Below, piece after piece: positions 9,813 through 19,605 of a stretch of 64,000 nt of DNA (positions are counted from its first letter, which is position 1; the number at the start of each line of letters is the position of its first letter). The DNA comes from Acidovorax sp. SRB_14 (GTDB lineage: Bacteria; Pseudomonadota; Gammaproteobacteria; Burkholderiales; Burkholderiaceae_C): contig NZ_MWOK01000003.1 in NCBI RefSeq assembly GCF_012932145.1, positions 177,963 through 241,962 on the forward strand, in the 5' to 3' direction. The notes under the pieces were generated by a model. That model made no database searches and had not been told where the DNA came from. It worked only from the letters and a program-made list of their open reading frames with translations. The position numbers were made by a program, and so were the translations under genes.

Positions 9813-10718
9813 ATGGCACACCGCAACCGCCCCAGCGCCGGCCGCAGCCGCCCGGCCTCCACCCGCAGCACCGCGCCCGCCGTCACCCCCGCGCTGCGCG
9901 AATGGATCATTGCCCAGGCCCAGGCCAACGTCGCCGCGCCCGCCTTGCTGCAGTCCATGCAGGACGCGGGCTGGGCCGAAGACGTGGCCATGGAGGCGCT
10001 CGAATCCACCCTGCGCGAGCACCTCAGCGGCGTCGCCGAGCAGCAGGGCCTGCCGCCCGTGGTGCCGGTGCCCGAGCCCACGCTGCAGACCTCGCCTGCG
10101 CGCATCAACGTGGGCGACCGCCAGGTCGACGTGCTGGTGTCGCTGGCGCTGCCGCGCCTGGTGGTGTTTGCCAACCTGCTGTCGGCCGAGGAATGCGAGG
10201 CGCTGATCGATGCGGCACGCCCGCGCATGGCGCGTTCTCTCACGGTGGCCACGCGCACCGGCGGCGAAGAGGTCAACGGCGACCGCACCAGCCGCGGCAT
10301 GTTCTTTCCGCGGGGCGACACCGCCGTGGTGCGCACGCTCGAAGCGCGCATTGCCAAGCTCGTGCACTGGCCCGTCGAAAACGGTGAAGGCCTGCAGGTG
10401 CTGCATTACCCCCCTGGCGCCGAATACAAGCCGCATTACGACTACTTCGATCCGACCGAGCCAGGCACGCCGACCCTGCTGCGCCGCGGCGGCCAGCGCG
10501 TGGCGACGCTGCTGGTCTACCTCAACACCCCGACCGAAGGCGGTGGCACCACCTTCCCGCACGCGCACATGGAGGTGGCGGCGCAGCGCGGCAATGCGGT
10601 GTTTTTCAGCTACGAGCGCCCACACCCCGACACGCGCACACTGCATGGCGGCGCCCCCGTGCTGAGCGGCGAGAAGTGGATCGCCACCAAATGGCTGCGC
10701 GAGCGCGAATTCAACTAA
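9813..10718 (+). CDS. Fe(II)/2-oxoglutarate oxygenase, prolyl 4-hydroxylase-like
   Basis: A 301-residue 2-oxoglutarate-dependent oxygenase with a prolyl-4-hydroxylase alpha-subunit-type C-terminal domain. Iron ligands are H208 and D210 in 'HYDYFD' and H278 in 'LHGGAP'; K288 in 'GEKWIATKW' should bind the 2-oxoglutarate carboxylate. Double-stranded beta-helix strands include 'VATLLVYLNTPTEGGGTTFP'. The first 100 residues are a variable helical region. It begins 20 bases after yaaA and could share its transcript. The hydroxylation target in bacteria of this type is unknown; a peptide or protein proline is possible. Confidence 0.85.
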   Translation: MAHRNRPSAGRSRPASTRSTAPAVTPALREWIIAQAQANVAAPALLQSMQDAGWAEDVAMEALESTLREHLSGVAEQQGLPPVVPVPEPTLQTSPARINVGDRQVDVLVSLALPRLVVFANLLSAEECEALIDAARPRMARSLTVATRTGGEEVNGDRTSRGMFFPRGDTAVVRTLEARIAKLVHWPVENGEGLQVLHYPPGAEYKPHYDYFDPTEPGTPTLLRRGGQRVATLLVYLNTPTEGGGTTFPHAHMEVAAQRGNAVFFSYERPHPDTRTLHGGAPVLSGEKWIATKWLREREFN

Positions 10719-10775
10719 AACAGCCTCCAGCCCTTGCCCTGCAAGCGCCTGAAGCTACCATTTACATAGCATCAA
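10717..10775 (-). repeat. Dispersed palindromic intergenic repeat, copy 2
   Basis: An inverted-orientation copy with 'GGTAGCTTCAGGCGCTTGC' on the minus strand and a degenerate second arm. It fills nearly the whole gap between the hydroxylase stop and the queF start. No preQ1 riboswitch is visible in this short gap. Confidence 0.75.
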
Positions 10776-10785
10776 AGAGCAAGCC

Positions 10786-11631
10786 ATGGACACGCCAGAA
10801 CACTCCCCGCTGGGCAAGGCATCGGCCTATGCGGACCAGTACGACGCCACACTGCTGTTTCCCATTCCCCGCGCCGGCAAGCGCGCCGAGCTCGGCATCG
10901 ACGGCGCGCCGCCGTTTTTCGGCGCCGACCTGTGGACCGCGTTCGAGCTGTCGTGGCTCAACCTGCGCGGCAAGCCGCAGGTGGCGCTGGCGCACATCAC
11001 CGTGCCGTGCGAGACACCGAACATCGTCGAGAGCAAGTCGTTCAAGCTCTACCTCAACAGCTTCAACAACACGCGCTTTGCCGATGCCGCCGAAGTGCAG
11101 GCGCGCATCCGCGCCGACGTGAGCGAGGCCGCCTGGCGCGGCGCCGCGCACCCGGCGACGGTGGGCGTCAAGCTGCTGCTGCCCGAAGCGTTTGACCGCG
11201 AGCCGGTGCACGAACTCGACGGCCTGAACCTCGACCGGCTCGACATCGAATGCACGCGGTACGAACCGGCGCCCGAACTGCTGACGGCGCAGTTCGACGA
11301 AGCGCCGGTCAGCGAAGTGCTGGTCAGCCACCTGCTCAAGAGCAACTGCCTGGTCACCGGCCAGCCCGACTGGGGCAGCGTGCAAATCCGCTACAGCGGC
11401 CCGCAGATCGACCAGGAGCGCCTGCTGCAGTACCTGGTGAGTTTCCGCAACCACAACGAGTTCCACGAGCAGTGCGTGGAGCGCATCTTCATGGACGTCT
11501 GGACGCGCTGCCGGCCCATCAAGCTGGCCGTGTACGCGCGCTACACGCGCCGCGGCGGGCTCGACATCAACCCGCTGCGCACCAGCCACCCGCAGCAGCT
11601 GCCGGCGAACACGCGCACCGCGCGGCAGTAA
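10786..11631 (+). CDS. queF: NADPH-dependent 7-cyano-7-deazaguanine reductase QueF
   Basis: Reduces preQ0 to preQ1 in queuosine biosynthesis. The 281-residue length and tandem tunnelling-fold layout match the long E. coli-type QueF. The NADPH-binding motif is '[13 protein letters not shown]'; the catalytic cysteine is C188 in '[13 protein letters not shown]', with the partner aspartate D195 in the same motif; '[17 protein letters not shown]' is also family-typical. The ATG at 10786 follows the repeat directly, without a strong ribosome-binding site. No other queuosine genes are in the window. Confidence 0.95.
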   Translation: MDTPEHSPLGKASAYADQYDATLLFPIPRAGKRAELGIDGAPPFFGADLWTAFELSWLNLRGKPQVALAHITVPCETPNIVESKSFKLYLNSFNNTRFADAAEVQARIRADVSEAAWRGAAHPATVGVKLLLPEAFDREPVHELDGLNLDRLDIECTRYEPAPELLTAQFDEAPVSEVLVSHLLKSNCLVTGQPDWGSVQIRYSGPQIDQERLLQYLVSFRNHNEFHEQCVERIFMDVWTRCRPIKLAVYARYTRRGGLDINPLRTSHPQQLPANTRTARQ

Positions 11632-11658
11632 ACCACGGGCCCGGCGCGCGTGCCGGAA

Positions 11659-13221
11659 TCAGGCCATGTGAAAGACCTGCACCGAGCGCGACAGGGCCGT
11701 CGAGTTGCCCTGCAGCACGTCGGCCGAGGCCGCCGTCTGCTCGACCAGGGCTGCGTTCTGCTGGGTCATGGTCTCCAGGTGGGTCACGGCCTCGTTGGCC
11801 TGGCCGATGCCGATCGACTGCTCGGTCGTGGCATGGCTGATGTGGCGCACCAGCTCGCTCACGCGCGAGACCGACGCCACCACCTCGGCAATGGTCTGGC
11901 CGGCCTCGGCCATCTGGCGCGAGCCCTCGGCCACCTGCGTGACCGAGGTGCCGATCAGCGCGCGGATCTCCTTGGCGGCACTGGCGCTGCGCTGCGCCAG
12001 GCCGCGCACTTCGCCCGCCACCACGGCAAAGCCGCGGCCCTGCTCGCCCGCGCGCGCGGCCTCCACGGCCGCGTTGAGCGCCAGCAGGTTGGTCTGGAAC
12101 GCAATGCCCTCGATCACCGAGATGATCTCGCTGACCTGGCGCGACGACTGCTCGATGGCCTGCATGGCCTGGCCGACCTGCTGCACGGCGTGGCCGCCGC
12201 GGCGCGCCACCTCGGCGCTTTGCGCGCTGTCGCCCGAGACCTGGGCCGCCGTGTCGGCCGTCTGGCGCACCGTGCCCGAGAGCTCCTCCATGGCCGCGGC
12301 CGTCTGCTCCAGGCTGCTCGCCTGGGCCTCGGTGCGCGCGCGCAGGTCGTTCCCGCCCTGAGCAATTTCCGCGGTCGAGCGCATGAAACCGGCGATTTCG
12401 GCGCGCACATCGCCCACCACGGCGCGCAGGTTGACCTGGATCTGCTGCAGGTTGCGCGCCAGCCCGTCCATCGACGGTGCGAACTGGCCGACGTCAAAGG
12501 ACGTGCTCAGGTTGCACGCGGCGATGTCGCAGGCGAAGCGCTCGGCCGCCTGCAGGCCTTGCACCATGCGCGCATGGAACCAGGCCAGCACGGCCAGCTG
12601 GCCCGCCAGCAGCAGCGCCAGCGCCGCGCCCCAGGCCAGGGGCGCGGGCAGGTCCAGCGCGTGCGGCAGCATGCCCAGGCCCACCACACCCAACAGCATC
12701 AGGCCCAGCGTGTACGTGGCCGAGAACCCGCCCAGGCGCTGCAGCACGCCGCGCAGGCCCGGGTGGTGCACGCGCCCGCCCACCAGGCGCACGCCCTTGC
12801 GCTGCTCGGCCGCATTGCGGCGCAACAGCGCGTACAAGGCCTCGGCCTCGCGCACCTGTTCGCGCGTGGGCTTGGTGCGCACCGACATGTAGCCGCGCGG
12901 CTTGCCCCCTTCCATGATGGGCGTGACATTGGCCTGCACCCAGTAAAAGCCACCGTCCTTGCGCCGGTTCTTCACCAACCCGGTCCAGGCCCGGCCGCGG
13001 CCGATGGTGGACCACAGGTCCTTGTAGGCCTGCGGCGGCATGTCGGGGTGGCGGATCAGGTTGTGCGGCTGGCCGATGAGTTCGTGGTGCGCAAAGCCGC
13101 TGGCATCGGTGAAGGCGGCATTGCAGTGGGTGATGCGGCCCTGGGTGTCGGTGGTGGACACCAGCATGCTCTCCGCCGGAAAGTCGTATTCATCGGATGT
13201 CACGGGCAAATTGACGCGCAT
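11659..13221 (-). CDS. PAS-domain methyl-accepting chemotaxis protein (Aer-like)
   Basis: A 520-residue chemoreceptor. An N-terminal PAS domain (about residues 10-115, with '[14 protein letters not shown]' and '[12 protein letters not shown]') suggests redox or oxygen sensing as in Aer, followed by hydrophobic segments near 165-215 and a HAMP-like linker. The C-terminal signalling domain has the hairpin '[19 protein letters not shown]' that contacts CheA and CheW. The ATG at 13221 is preferred for its GAGGAAG site; an upstream in-frame TTG would place the start inside the dinB terminator. There is no periplasmic ligand domain, so the signal is probably intracellular. A flavin cofactor is inferred from Aer. 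Confidence 0.85.
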   Translation of the reverse strand: MRVNLPVTSDEYDFPAESMLVSTTDTQGRITHCNAAFTDASGFAHHELIGQPHNLIRHPDMPPQAYKDLWSTIGRGRAWTGLVKNRRKDGGFYWVQANVTPIMEGGKPRGYMSVRTKPTREQVREAEALYALLRRNAAEQRKGVRLVGGRVHHPGLRGVLQRLGGFSATYTLGLMLLGVVGLGMLPHALDLPAPLAWGAALALLLAGQLAVLAWFHARMVQGLQAAERFACDIAACNLSTSFDVGQFAPSMDGLARNLQQIQVNLRAVVGDVRAEIAGFMRSTAEIAQGGNDLRARTEAQASSLEQTAAAMEELSGTVRQTADTAAQVSGDSAQSAEVARRGGHAVQQVGQAMQAIEQSSRQVSEIISVIEGIAFQTNLLALNAAVEAARAGEQGRGFAVVAGEVRGLAQRSASAAKEIRALIGTSVTQVAEGSRQMAEAGQTIAEVVASVSRVSELVRHISHATTEQSIGIGQANEAVTHLETMTQQNAALVEQTAASADVLQGNSTALSRSVQVFHMA

Positions 13222-13244
13222 GCGGGGGGCTTCCTCTGTAAATG

Positions 13245-13267
13245 AAAAAGTCCCCGCCAGCGGGGAC
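13245..13267 (-). terminator. Rho-independent terminator downstream of dinB
   Basis: Read on the minus strand, arms GTCCCCGC and GCGGGGAC with a short loop are followed by TTTTT. It separates dinB from the chemoreceptor gene. Confidence 0.8.
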
Positions 13268-13323
13268 AACCCTCCACTTTACTGCTTGATACATATCAAT
13301 GGACCGCCCTCCCCCCGAATGGC

Positions 13324-14559
13324 TCAGAACAGCGGTGCGGTATAGGAGTCGGCCCGCTGGGCGGAACGCAGCGGCTGCGCCGCGCGGGCGTCCGGGCCGG
13401 TGGCGCCGGACAGCGACCCGACGCGCACGCCCAGCAGGCGCAGGCGCTGGGTCAGCGGCACGCGCTTGAGGCACTGGCCGGCCACGCGGCGGATGGCGGT
13501 CGCCTCGTCGGTGGGCAGCGCCACCGTCTGGTCGCGCGTGACGCTGCGAAAGTCGTCGTAGCGCAGCTTGATGCCGATGGTGCGGCCCACATAGCCCTTG
13601 CCCTGCAGGTCCTGGGCGACGCGCTCGCACAGGTCGGTGAAGATACGCCCGAGCTCGGCGCGGTCGTGCACGGCGTGCAGGTCGCGCTCGAACGTGGTCT
13701 CGCGGCTCATGCTCACGGGCTCGCTCTCGGTCACCACGGGCCGCTCGTCGCGCCCCCAGGCGACCGCATGCAGCCAGGCGCCCGTGGCCTTGCCAAACTG
13801 CTGCACCAGCCAGGCGGGCGACTGCGCGGCCAGTTCGCCAATGGTGTGGATGCCGTGGCGCGCCAGCTTCTCGCCGGCCTTGGGGCCGATGCCGTTGACC
13901 TTGCGGCAGGCCAGCGGCCACACCCGCGTCGGCAGGTCGGCCTCGTGCAGGACGCAGATGCCGTTGGGCTTGTGGAATTCGCTGGCCATTTTGGCCAGCA
14001 GCTTGTTCGGTGCCACGCCGATCGAGCAGGTCAGGCCCGTGGCGTTGAAGATGCTTTGCTGGATCAGCCGCGCCAGCACGCGCCCGCCCTCGCGCTGGCC
14101 GCCGGGCACGGCGGTGAAGTCGATGTAGACCTCGTCCACGCCGCGGTCCTCCATGACCGGCGCGATGTCGGTGACGATCTCCTTGAAACGGCGCGAATAG
14201 CGCCGGTACTCGGCGAAATCGACCGGCAGCAAAATCGCCTGCGGGCACAGGCGCGCCGCCTTCATCGTCCCCATGGCCGAGCCCACGCCGAACTGCCGCG
14301 CGGCATAGGTGGCGGTGGTGATCACGCCGCGCCCCGCGTAGCCGGCCAGGCGCGGGAACGCCGCCACCGGAATGTCCTGCAGCGGCGTATCGGCATAACG
14401 CGCGCGCAGCGCCGCGTCGAGCGCGCTGCGGCCGCCGCCAATGACCACGGGCAGGCCCTGGAGCTGCGGGTAGCGCAGCAGCTCGACGGACGCGTAGAAC
14501 GCATCCATGTCGAGGTGGGCAATGCGGCGCGGGGCGGGCACGGGGTCGGTGTCACTCAC
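13324..14559 (-). CDS. dinB: DNA polymerase IV (Y family)
   Basis: Error-prone translesion polymerase, 411 residues from a GTG start. Metal-binding acidic residues lie in 'HLDMDAFYASVEL' (D17) and in 'GVDEVYIDFT' (DE pair). 'SIGVAPNKLLAKMASEFHKP' marks the palm and 'VNGIGPKAGEKLARHGI' the helix-hairpin-helix. Relative to E. coli DinB there is an extra block of roughly 30 residues after 'VVIGGG', which I believe is common in relatives from this order. The reading frame stays open upstream, but homology begins just after the GTG. It is divergent from the cytochrome c gene. No LexA box was recognised in the 146-base spacer. Confidence 0.92.
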   Translation of the reverse strand: MSDTDPVPAPRRIAHLDMDAFYASVELLRYPQLQGLPVVIGGGRSALDAALRARYADTPLQDIPVAAFPRLAGYAGRGVITTATYAARQFGVGSAMGTMKAARLCPQAILLPVDFAEYRRYSRRFKEIVTDIAPVMEDRGVDEVYIDFTAVPGGQREGGRVLARLIQQSIFNATGLTCSIGVAPNKLLAKMASEFHKPNGICVLHEADLPTRVWPLACRKVNGIGPKAGEKLARHGIHTIGELAAQSPAWLVQQFGKATGAWLHAVAWGRDERPVVTESEPVSMSRETTFERDLHAVHDRAELGRIFTDLCERVAQDLQGKGYVGRTIGIKLRYDDFRSVTRDQTVALPTDEATAIRRVAGQCLKRVPLTQRLRLLGVRVGSLSGATGPDARAAQPLRSAQRADSYTAPLF

Positions 14560-14705
14560 CCCGGCATTGTCGCTGCGCGCGGGCCCGCGCGGCCCGCGGG
14601 CCGGGCAACGGCAGGACCGGCTGCCCCCTTTTCGGCGCACGCCATTGGGATGACAATGGCCGTCCGTTGCGCGGTGCAACGGGGTCCCCGCAGGAGGTGC
14701 GCCTT

Positions 14706-15602
14706 ATGCAACGCTGGATCCAATGGACCGTTGGCGGCTTCGCGCTGCTCGCGGTGGCCGCGGCCGCCACCTTCGGCGCAGGCCTGTCGCTGGCGGAACG
14801 CAAGCGACAGCGCACGGTCGCCGTCCCGCCCTACCCGATTGCCTATACCACGGACCCCCAGGCGCTCGCGCGCGGCCGCTACCTCTACGAAACGCGGGGC
14901 TGCACCGACTGCCATGGCCTGCAGGGCACGGGGCGCAGCTTTGTGCAGGACGGCAAGGGCACGCACATCGCCGGGCCCAACATCACGGCGGCCGGCGTGG
15001 TCGCGCAGTTCCGTCCCGAGGACTGGGAGCGCGCCATCCGCCACGGCGTGACCCGCGACGGCCGACCGCTGCTGGTCATGCCCAGCGAGGACTACCACCG
15101 CCTGACCGATATCGATCTCTCGGCCCTGGTGTCGTATGTGCGCAGCCTGCCGCCGCAGGCCGGCGGCCAGGCCCGTGTGGAGTTTCCAAAGCCGGTCTGG
15201 GTGCTGTACGGCCTGGGCCTGATCCCCGATGCGGCCGGGCGCATCGACCACCAGCTGCCACCGGCCCAGCCCGTGGCGGCCGGGGTGAATGCCGCGCATG
15301 GCCGCTACATCGCCAACATGTGCATCGGCTGCCACGGCGCCGCCCTCTCGGGCGGCAAGATTCCCGGCGGCCCGCCCGACTGGCCGCCGGCCGCCAACCT
15401 CACGCCCGGCGCGGGCAGCGCCATGGTGCGCTACCCCGATGCCGCGCGCTTCGTGGCCATGCTGCGCTCGGGCCAGCGCCCCGACGGCAGCGCCATCCAG
15501 GTGATGCCGTTCGAGTCGATCGGCAAGCTCAACGACGTGGACGCGCAAGCGCTCTACGTCTACCTGCAGACGGTGCCGGCGCAAGCGGCCGGCCAGCGCT
15601 GA
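14706..15602 (+). CDS. Di-haem cytochrome c
   Basis: A 298-residue periplasmic or membrane-tethered electron-transfer protein. An N-terminal hydrophobic segment (residues 8-29) acts as an uncleaved anchor or signal peptide. Two cytochrome c domains follow, each with one haem attachment site: C66-T-D-C69-H70 and C206-I-G-C209-H210, with candidate distal methionines in 'LLVMPSEDY' and 'QVMPFESI'. It resembles the cytochrome subunits of membrane-bound alcohol or aldehyde dehydrogenases, but no such enzyme is next to it. An AGGAGG site lies at 14692-14697, eight bases before the ATG. Confidence 0.88.
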   Translation: MQRWIQWTVGGFALLAVAAAATFGAGLSLAERKRQRTVAVPPYPIAYTTDPQALARGRYLYETRGCTDCHGLQGTGRSFVQDGKGTHIAGPNITAAGVVAQFRPEDWERAIRHGVTRDGRPLLVMPSEDYHRLTDIDLSALVSYVRSLPPQAGGQARVEFPKPVWVLYGLGLIPDAAGRIDHQLPPAQPVAAGVNAAHGRYIANMCIGCHGAALSGGKIPGGPPDWPPAANLTPGAGSAMVRYPDAARFVAMLRSGQRPDGSAIQVMPFESIGKLNDVDAQALYVYLQTVPAQAAGQR

Positions 15603-15637
15603 AGCGGGCCAGGCAGCACCGCGCAATTTGGGGTGAT

Positions 15638-15686
15638 TCCGCGCTCAAACGCTTATCCATCATGCGCAAGCAGCTACAAAATAAGG
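15638..15686 (-). repeat. Dispersed intergenic repeat, variant copy 3
   Basis: On the minus strand it reads 'TTTTGTAGCTGCTTGCGC', a spacer, then 'ATAAGCGTTTGAGC'. It shares these ends with the copy at 45868 and marks a subtype of the same family. Confidence 0.6.
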
Positions 15687-15749
15687 AGCAACTTCAGGCC
15701 GCCGCCGGACACCCCGCCAAGGGCGCGCCAGCGGGGCGCCGGCGCCTGC

Positions 15750-16913
15750 TCAGGCCTCGGGGTAGGTGCCGGGCAGCAGGATGCTGCGGTCCACGGTGTT
15801 GATGTCGGTGTGGCCGCAGAACGCCATGGTGGTGTCCAGCTCCCGCTGGATGATCTGCAGCGCGCGCGCCACGCCCGCTTCGCCGTGGGCGCCCAGGCCA
15901 TACAGGAAGCTCCGCCCGATCATCGTGCCGTGCGCGCCCAGCGCGCGCGCCTTGAGCACGTCCTGGCCGCTGCGGATGCCGCCGTCCATCCAGACCTCGA
16001 TGTCCCGGCCCACCGCCGCGGCGATCGCCGGCAGCGCAGCGATCGACGAGGGCGCGCCGTCGAGCTGGCGCCCGCCGTGGTTGCTGACGATGAGCGCGTC
16101 GGCGCCGCTGTCGGCGGCCAGGCGCGCGTCCTCGGCATCCATGATGCCCTTCAAGATCAGCTTGCCGCCCCAGCGTTTCTTGATCCATTCGACGTCGCCC
16201 CAGTTGAGCTCGGGGTCGAACTGCTCGGCCGTCCACGACGACAGCGACGACAGGTCGCCCACGCCCTTGGCGTGGCCGACGATGTTGCCGAAGCTGCGCC
16301 GCTGCGTGCCGAGCATGCCCAGGCACCAGCGCGGCTTGGTCGCCAGATTGAGGAGGTTGGCCAGCGTGGGCTTGGGAGGCGTGGACAGCCCGTTCTTGAT
16401 GTCCTTGTGGCGCTGGCCGAGGATCTGCAGGTCGAGCGTGAGCTGCAGCGCCGAGCAGCCGGCGGCCTTGGCGCGGTCGATCAGGCGCTCGATGAAGTCG
16501 CGGTCGCGCATCACATAGAGCTGGAACCAGAAGCCCGGCCCGGCGTGCCGGGCCACGTCTTCGATCGAGCAGATGCTCATGGTCGAGAGCGTGAACGGAA
16601 TGCCGAAGGCCTGGGCGGCGCGCGCGCCGAGGATTTCGCCGTCGGCGTGCTGCATGCCCGTCAGGCCCGTGGGCGCGATGGCCACGGGCATGGCCACGTC
16701 CTGGCCGATCATGGTGCTGCGCGTGCTGCGCCCGGTCATGTTCACGGCCACGCGCTGGCGCAGCTTGATGTACTGGAAGTCGGCTTCGTTGGCGCGGTAG
16801 GTGCCTTCGGTGTACGAGCCCGAATCGGCATAGTCGTAGAACATGCGCGGCACGCGGCGCTGGGCCAGCACGCGCAGGTCCTCGATGCAGGTGATTTTGG
16901 ACAGGTCGGGCAT
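15750..16913 (-). CDS. lldD: FMN-dependent alpha-hydroxy-acid dehydrogenase (L-lactate dehydrogenase-like)
   Basis: A 387-residue flavoenzyme of the glycolate oxidase/L-lactate dehydrogenase family. Landmarks are Y26 in 'MFYDYADSGSY', 'APTGLTGMQHADGE', the FMN-binding 'LTLDLQILGQRHKD', the active-site 'SNHGGRQLDG' (catalytic H279, substrate-binding R282) and the phosphate-binding 'MDGGIRSG'. It would oxidise L-lactate or a similar 2-hydroxy acid and pass electrons to quinone. An AAGGAG site precedes the ATG. The gene stands alone without lactate permease or regulator, so the gene symbol is tentative and mandelate or glycolate remain possible substrates. Confidence 0.82.
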   Translation of the reverse strand: MPDLSKITCIEDLRVLAQRRVPRMFYDYADSGSYTEGTYRANEADFQYIKLRQRVAVNMTGRSTRSTMIGQDVAMPVAIAPTGLTGMQHADGEILGARAAQAFGIPFTLSTMSICSIEDVARHAGPGFWFQLYVMRDRDFIERLIDRAKAAGCSALQLTLDLQILGQRHKDIKNGLSTPPKPTLANLLNLATKPRWCLGMLGTQRRSFGNIVGHAKGVGDLSSLSSWTAEQFDPELNWGDVEWIKKRWGGKLILKGIMDAEDARLAADSGADALIVSNHGGRQLDGAPSSIAALPAIAAAVGRDIEVWMDGGIRSGQDVLKARALGAHGTMIGRSFLYGLGAHGEAGVARALQIIQRELDTTMAFCGHTDINTVDRSILLPGTYPEA

Positions 16914-17158
16914 GCAGGGCTCCTTGGGGTGGTATGGGCGGGACGGCCGTCTGTGCGGCAGACTTCAGGCCCGCCATGGTAGAGAGTGGGCCGCAGCGGG
17001 GCCATCAAAATAATTTGCGCGCTGCTGCAACAAATTTCCTTGCCGCGCAGCGCCGCCCCGGCCGGGCGGGCAAGGATTTGGATCCAAAGCGGCCGAAACG
17101 CTTTTTGTGCATGCGCATAAAGCTCTTCTTTTCATAGCAAACCCGGCACCCGCACGCG
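16914..17158. other. Intergenic region with a degenerate repeat
   Basis: I find no gene here. On the minus strand the stretch 17095-17145 ('CTATGAAAAGAAGAGCTTT', then GCGC and AAGCG blocks) resembles a decayed copy of the dispersed repeat. Confidence 0.3.
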
Positions 17159-19414
17159 TCAGCGGACCAGCCTGTGCGCGCCGTCCGGCGCGAACAGGCG
17201 AAACTGCAGCCGCCCCTGGCGCTTGGCGGCGTACATGGCGGCGTCGGCGCAGCGCGCCAGTGCCTCGAAGGTCTCGCCGTCCTGCGGGAACAGCGCAATG
17301 CCGCCGCTCATGCCGATCTGCACGGGCTGGCCTTCGAGCAGGAAAGCTTCCTCGCACACCGCCAGGATCTTGCGCGCCACAGGGCCCACCGTGTCGGCGC
17401 TGCCGATGCCGGGCAGCAGCACCACGAACTCGTCGCCGCCCTGGCGCGAGACCGTGTCGGAAGCGCGCGTGGCCTCCTGCAGGCGGCGCGCGAACTGGAC
17501 CAGCAGGTGGTCGCCCGCGTCGTGGCCTAGGCGGTCGTTGACCTGCTTGAAGCCGTCGAGGTCCAGGTAGATCACCGCCAGGCCCTGGCGTTCACGCCGC
17601 GCCTGCGCCAGGGCCTGGCGCGCGCGGTCCTGCAGCAGCACGCGGTTGGGCAGGTCGGTCAGTGCGTCGTACTGCGCCAGGTGCGCCATGCGCTGGGCCA
17701 TGGCGACGCTTTCGGTGACATCGTGCAGCACCATCACGGCGCCGGTGACCTGGCCATGCCGGTCGGCGATGGGGCTGGCCGACTCCTCCACGTCAAAGCG
17801 CTGGCCGTCGCCGCGCTGCAGCACCACGCCGCGCGTGGGCCCGAGCGGGCGGACTTCCGCCAGGGCATGGCGCAGCGGGCTGGGCTGCACCGCCGCGCCG
17901 CCGGGCAGGTGCAGCGGCACCACGTCGTCGACGTCGCGGCCGGCCGCGTCGAACGCCTGCCAGCCGGTCATGCGCTCGGCCACGGGGTTGAGGTAGCTCA
18001 CGCGGCCCTGGGCGTCGGTGCAGACCACGGCATCGCCGATCGATTGCAGCGTCAGGCGCATGCGCTCCTTTTCCTCGAACAGCTCGTCTTCCATGCGCTT
18101 GCGCTCGGTGATATCGGTCACCTGCACGAAGATGCCGCGCACGGCGCTGCCGTCGAAGTCGGGCACGTACGAGGCGATGCTGTGGCGCTCCGCGCCGTAC
18201 GCGTCGACGACGGTGCGCTCGAACAGCTGCGCGTGGCCTTGCAGCGCCTGCTCGAGGTAGGGCAGGCTCTTGGCATACAGCGCCTCGCCGAGCAGCTCGC
18301 GCATCGACAGCTGCTTGAGCTTTTCGGGCCCGACGCCAAACCAGTCCACGTAGGCGTGGTTGGCAAAGCGGTTGTGCAGATCGGCATCCCAGTAGCCGAT
18401 CATGGACGGCACGTTGTCGAGGATGGTGCGCAGGTCGCGCTCGGCCTGCGCCAGCCGCGCGCCCACCTGCTGGCGCCGCTGCAGCTCGCGCGCAAACAGC
18501 GCGGCCAGGCCCACGCAGGCCAGCATCAGCACCAGCGCGAAGCTGCCCAGCACCCAGGCATTGCGGCGCCAGTCGGCCAGCACGGTGTCCACCGCCTGGG
18601 CGACGTTCAGCGCCAGCGGGTAGTCCCCGACATGGCGGAACGCGTACTGGCGCGGCACGCCGTCGAGCACGGCGGTGCCCTTGAAGGTGCCGCTGCGCGC
18701 GGCCTGTACGGCGCGCATGTTGGCCGTGCCCGCCAGGCTCTTGCCCACGAGGCCGTCGCTGTCCGGAAAGCGCGTGACGATGGTGCCGTCGACGCGCAGC
18801 AGGGTCACGCTGCTTTGCGGTCCCAGGTTCAGCTGCGCGAACAGGCCGTTGAAGTGCTCCAGGCGCACGATGCCGACCACCACGCCGGCAAAGTGGCCGT
18901 CGGCGCCGTAATAGGCGCGCGCCAGTGGCAGGCTGTATTCGCCCGAGAGCCGGCCGCGCACCGGCACGCCGATGAACAGGCCCGTGTGGGCGCCGCCCTG
19001 GAAGACGCGGAAATAGTCGCGGTCGGCCAGATTGGCCTGCCGCGCCGGCGCACTGCCCGAGTCGATGACGATGTGGCCTTCGGCGTCGAGCACCAGCACG
19101 CCGCCCACGCCGCTCAGGCGCAGCGAATTGTCAAACAGCAGCTTGTCGCGCAGCGCCGCCGGCAGCGCCATCGCGGCAGGGTTGCCCAGCTCATGCACCA
19201 CGCCCTGCAGCGAATGGTCCAGTGCGCCCACCGTGCGCCCGATGGCCTGGTCCAGCGTGTACGCCAGGTTGACGCTGGTGCGCTCGGCAAAGCGCTGCTG
19301 GTCGTCGCGCAGGGTCCAGATCGCGCGCGCGAACAAGGCGCCAATGCCCAGGGACAGCAGCAGGGCCAGCACGATCAGGCGGCGCGGAAAAGGCGGGGAA
19401 ACGGACGAAGGCAT
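17159..19414 (-). CDS. Membrane diguanylate cyclase with periplasmic sensor, PAS and GGDEF domains
   Basis: A 751-residue c-di-GMP synthase. One membrane helix lies at about residues 13-31 and another at about 288-308, enclosing a periplasmic Cache-type sensor ('DSGSAPARQANLADRDYF'). Two PAS/PAC domains follow (about 325-440 and 447-570), then a GGDEF domain with an intact 'GGDEF' at residues 659-663 and 'YLDLDGFKQVNDRLGHDAGD'. There is no EAL domain, so it should only make c-di-GMP. The periplasmic ligand is unknown. It has no obvious operon partner; the methylglyoxal synthase upstream on the same strand is 191 bases away. Confidence 0.9.
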   Translation of the reverse strand: MPSSVSPPFPRRLIVLALLLSLGIGALFARAIWTLRDDQQRFAERTSVNLAYTLDQAIGRTVGALDHSLQGVVHELGNPAAMALPAALRDKLLFDNSLRLSGVGGVLVLDAEGHIVIDSGSAPARQANLADRDYFRVFQGGAHTGLFIGVPVRGRLSGEYSLPLARAYYGADGHFAGVVVGIVRLEHFNGLFAQLNLGPQSSVTLLRVDGTIVTRFPDSDGLVGKSLAGTANMRAVQAARSGTFKGTAVLDGVPRQYAFRHVGDYPLALNVAQAVDTVLADWRRNAWVLGSFALVLMLACVGLAALFARELQRRQQVGARLAQAERDLRTILDNVPSMIGYWDADLHNRFANHAYVDWFGVGPEKLKQLSMRELLGEALYAKSLPYLEQALQGHAQLFERTVVDAYGAERHSIASYVPDFDGSAVRGIFVQVTDITERKRMEDELFEEKERMRLTLQSIGDAVVCTDAQGRVSYLNPVAERMTGWQAFDAAGRDVDDVVPLHLPGGAAVQPSPLRHALAEVRPLGPTRGVVLQRGDGQRFDVEESASPIADRHGQVTGAVMVLHDVTESVAMAQRMAHLAQYDALTDLPNRVLLQDRARQALAQARRERQGLAVIYLDLDGFKQVNDRLGHDAGDHLLVQFARRLQEATRASDTVSRQGGDEFVVLLPGIGSADTVGPVARKILAVCEEAFLLEGQPVQIGMSGGIALFPQDGETFEALARCADAAMYAAKRQGRLQFRLFAPDGAHRLVR

Positions 19415-19605
19415 GAAATTACTTCGAATTGTAAAAGGCCCGGTCCAGGCCCCAGCGTGCCCCGCCAGCGCGCGCGCCTGGCATCAAGGCACCGCCCCAC
19501 GCCCGCCCACCTTGGATCTTGCAGCGCCGCCCGCCGGGCACCGTGTGGGGCAATGCTGCGACAGACCGCCCTGGGAGGGCGGTGCCGCCCCGTCCGCGGC
19601 CGGCG

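Noticed and set aside
10719..10785. A preQ1 riboswitch ahead of queF
   Set aside because: The short gap is filled by the dispersed repeat. No H-type pseudoknot pattern is visible.
13324..14559. An unusual insertion in DinB as a novelty
   Set aside because: The extra block of about 30 residues after 'VVIGGG' differs from E. coli, but I recall it in other Burkholderiales DNA polymerase IV proteins, so it is probably lineage-typical.
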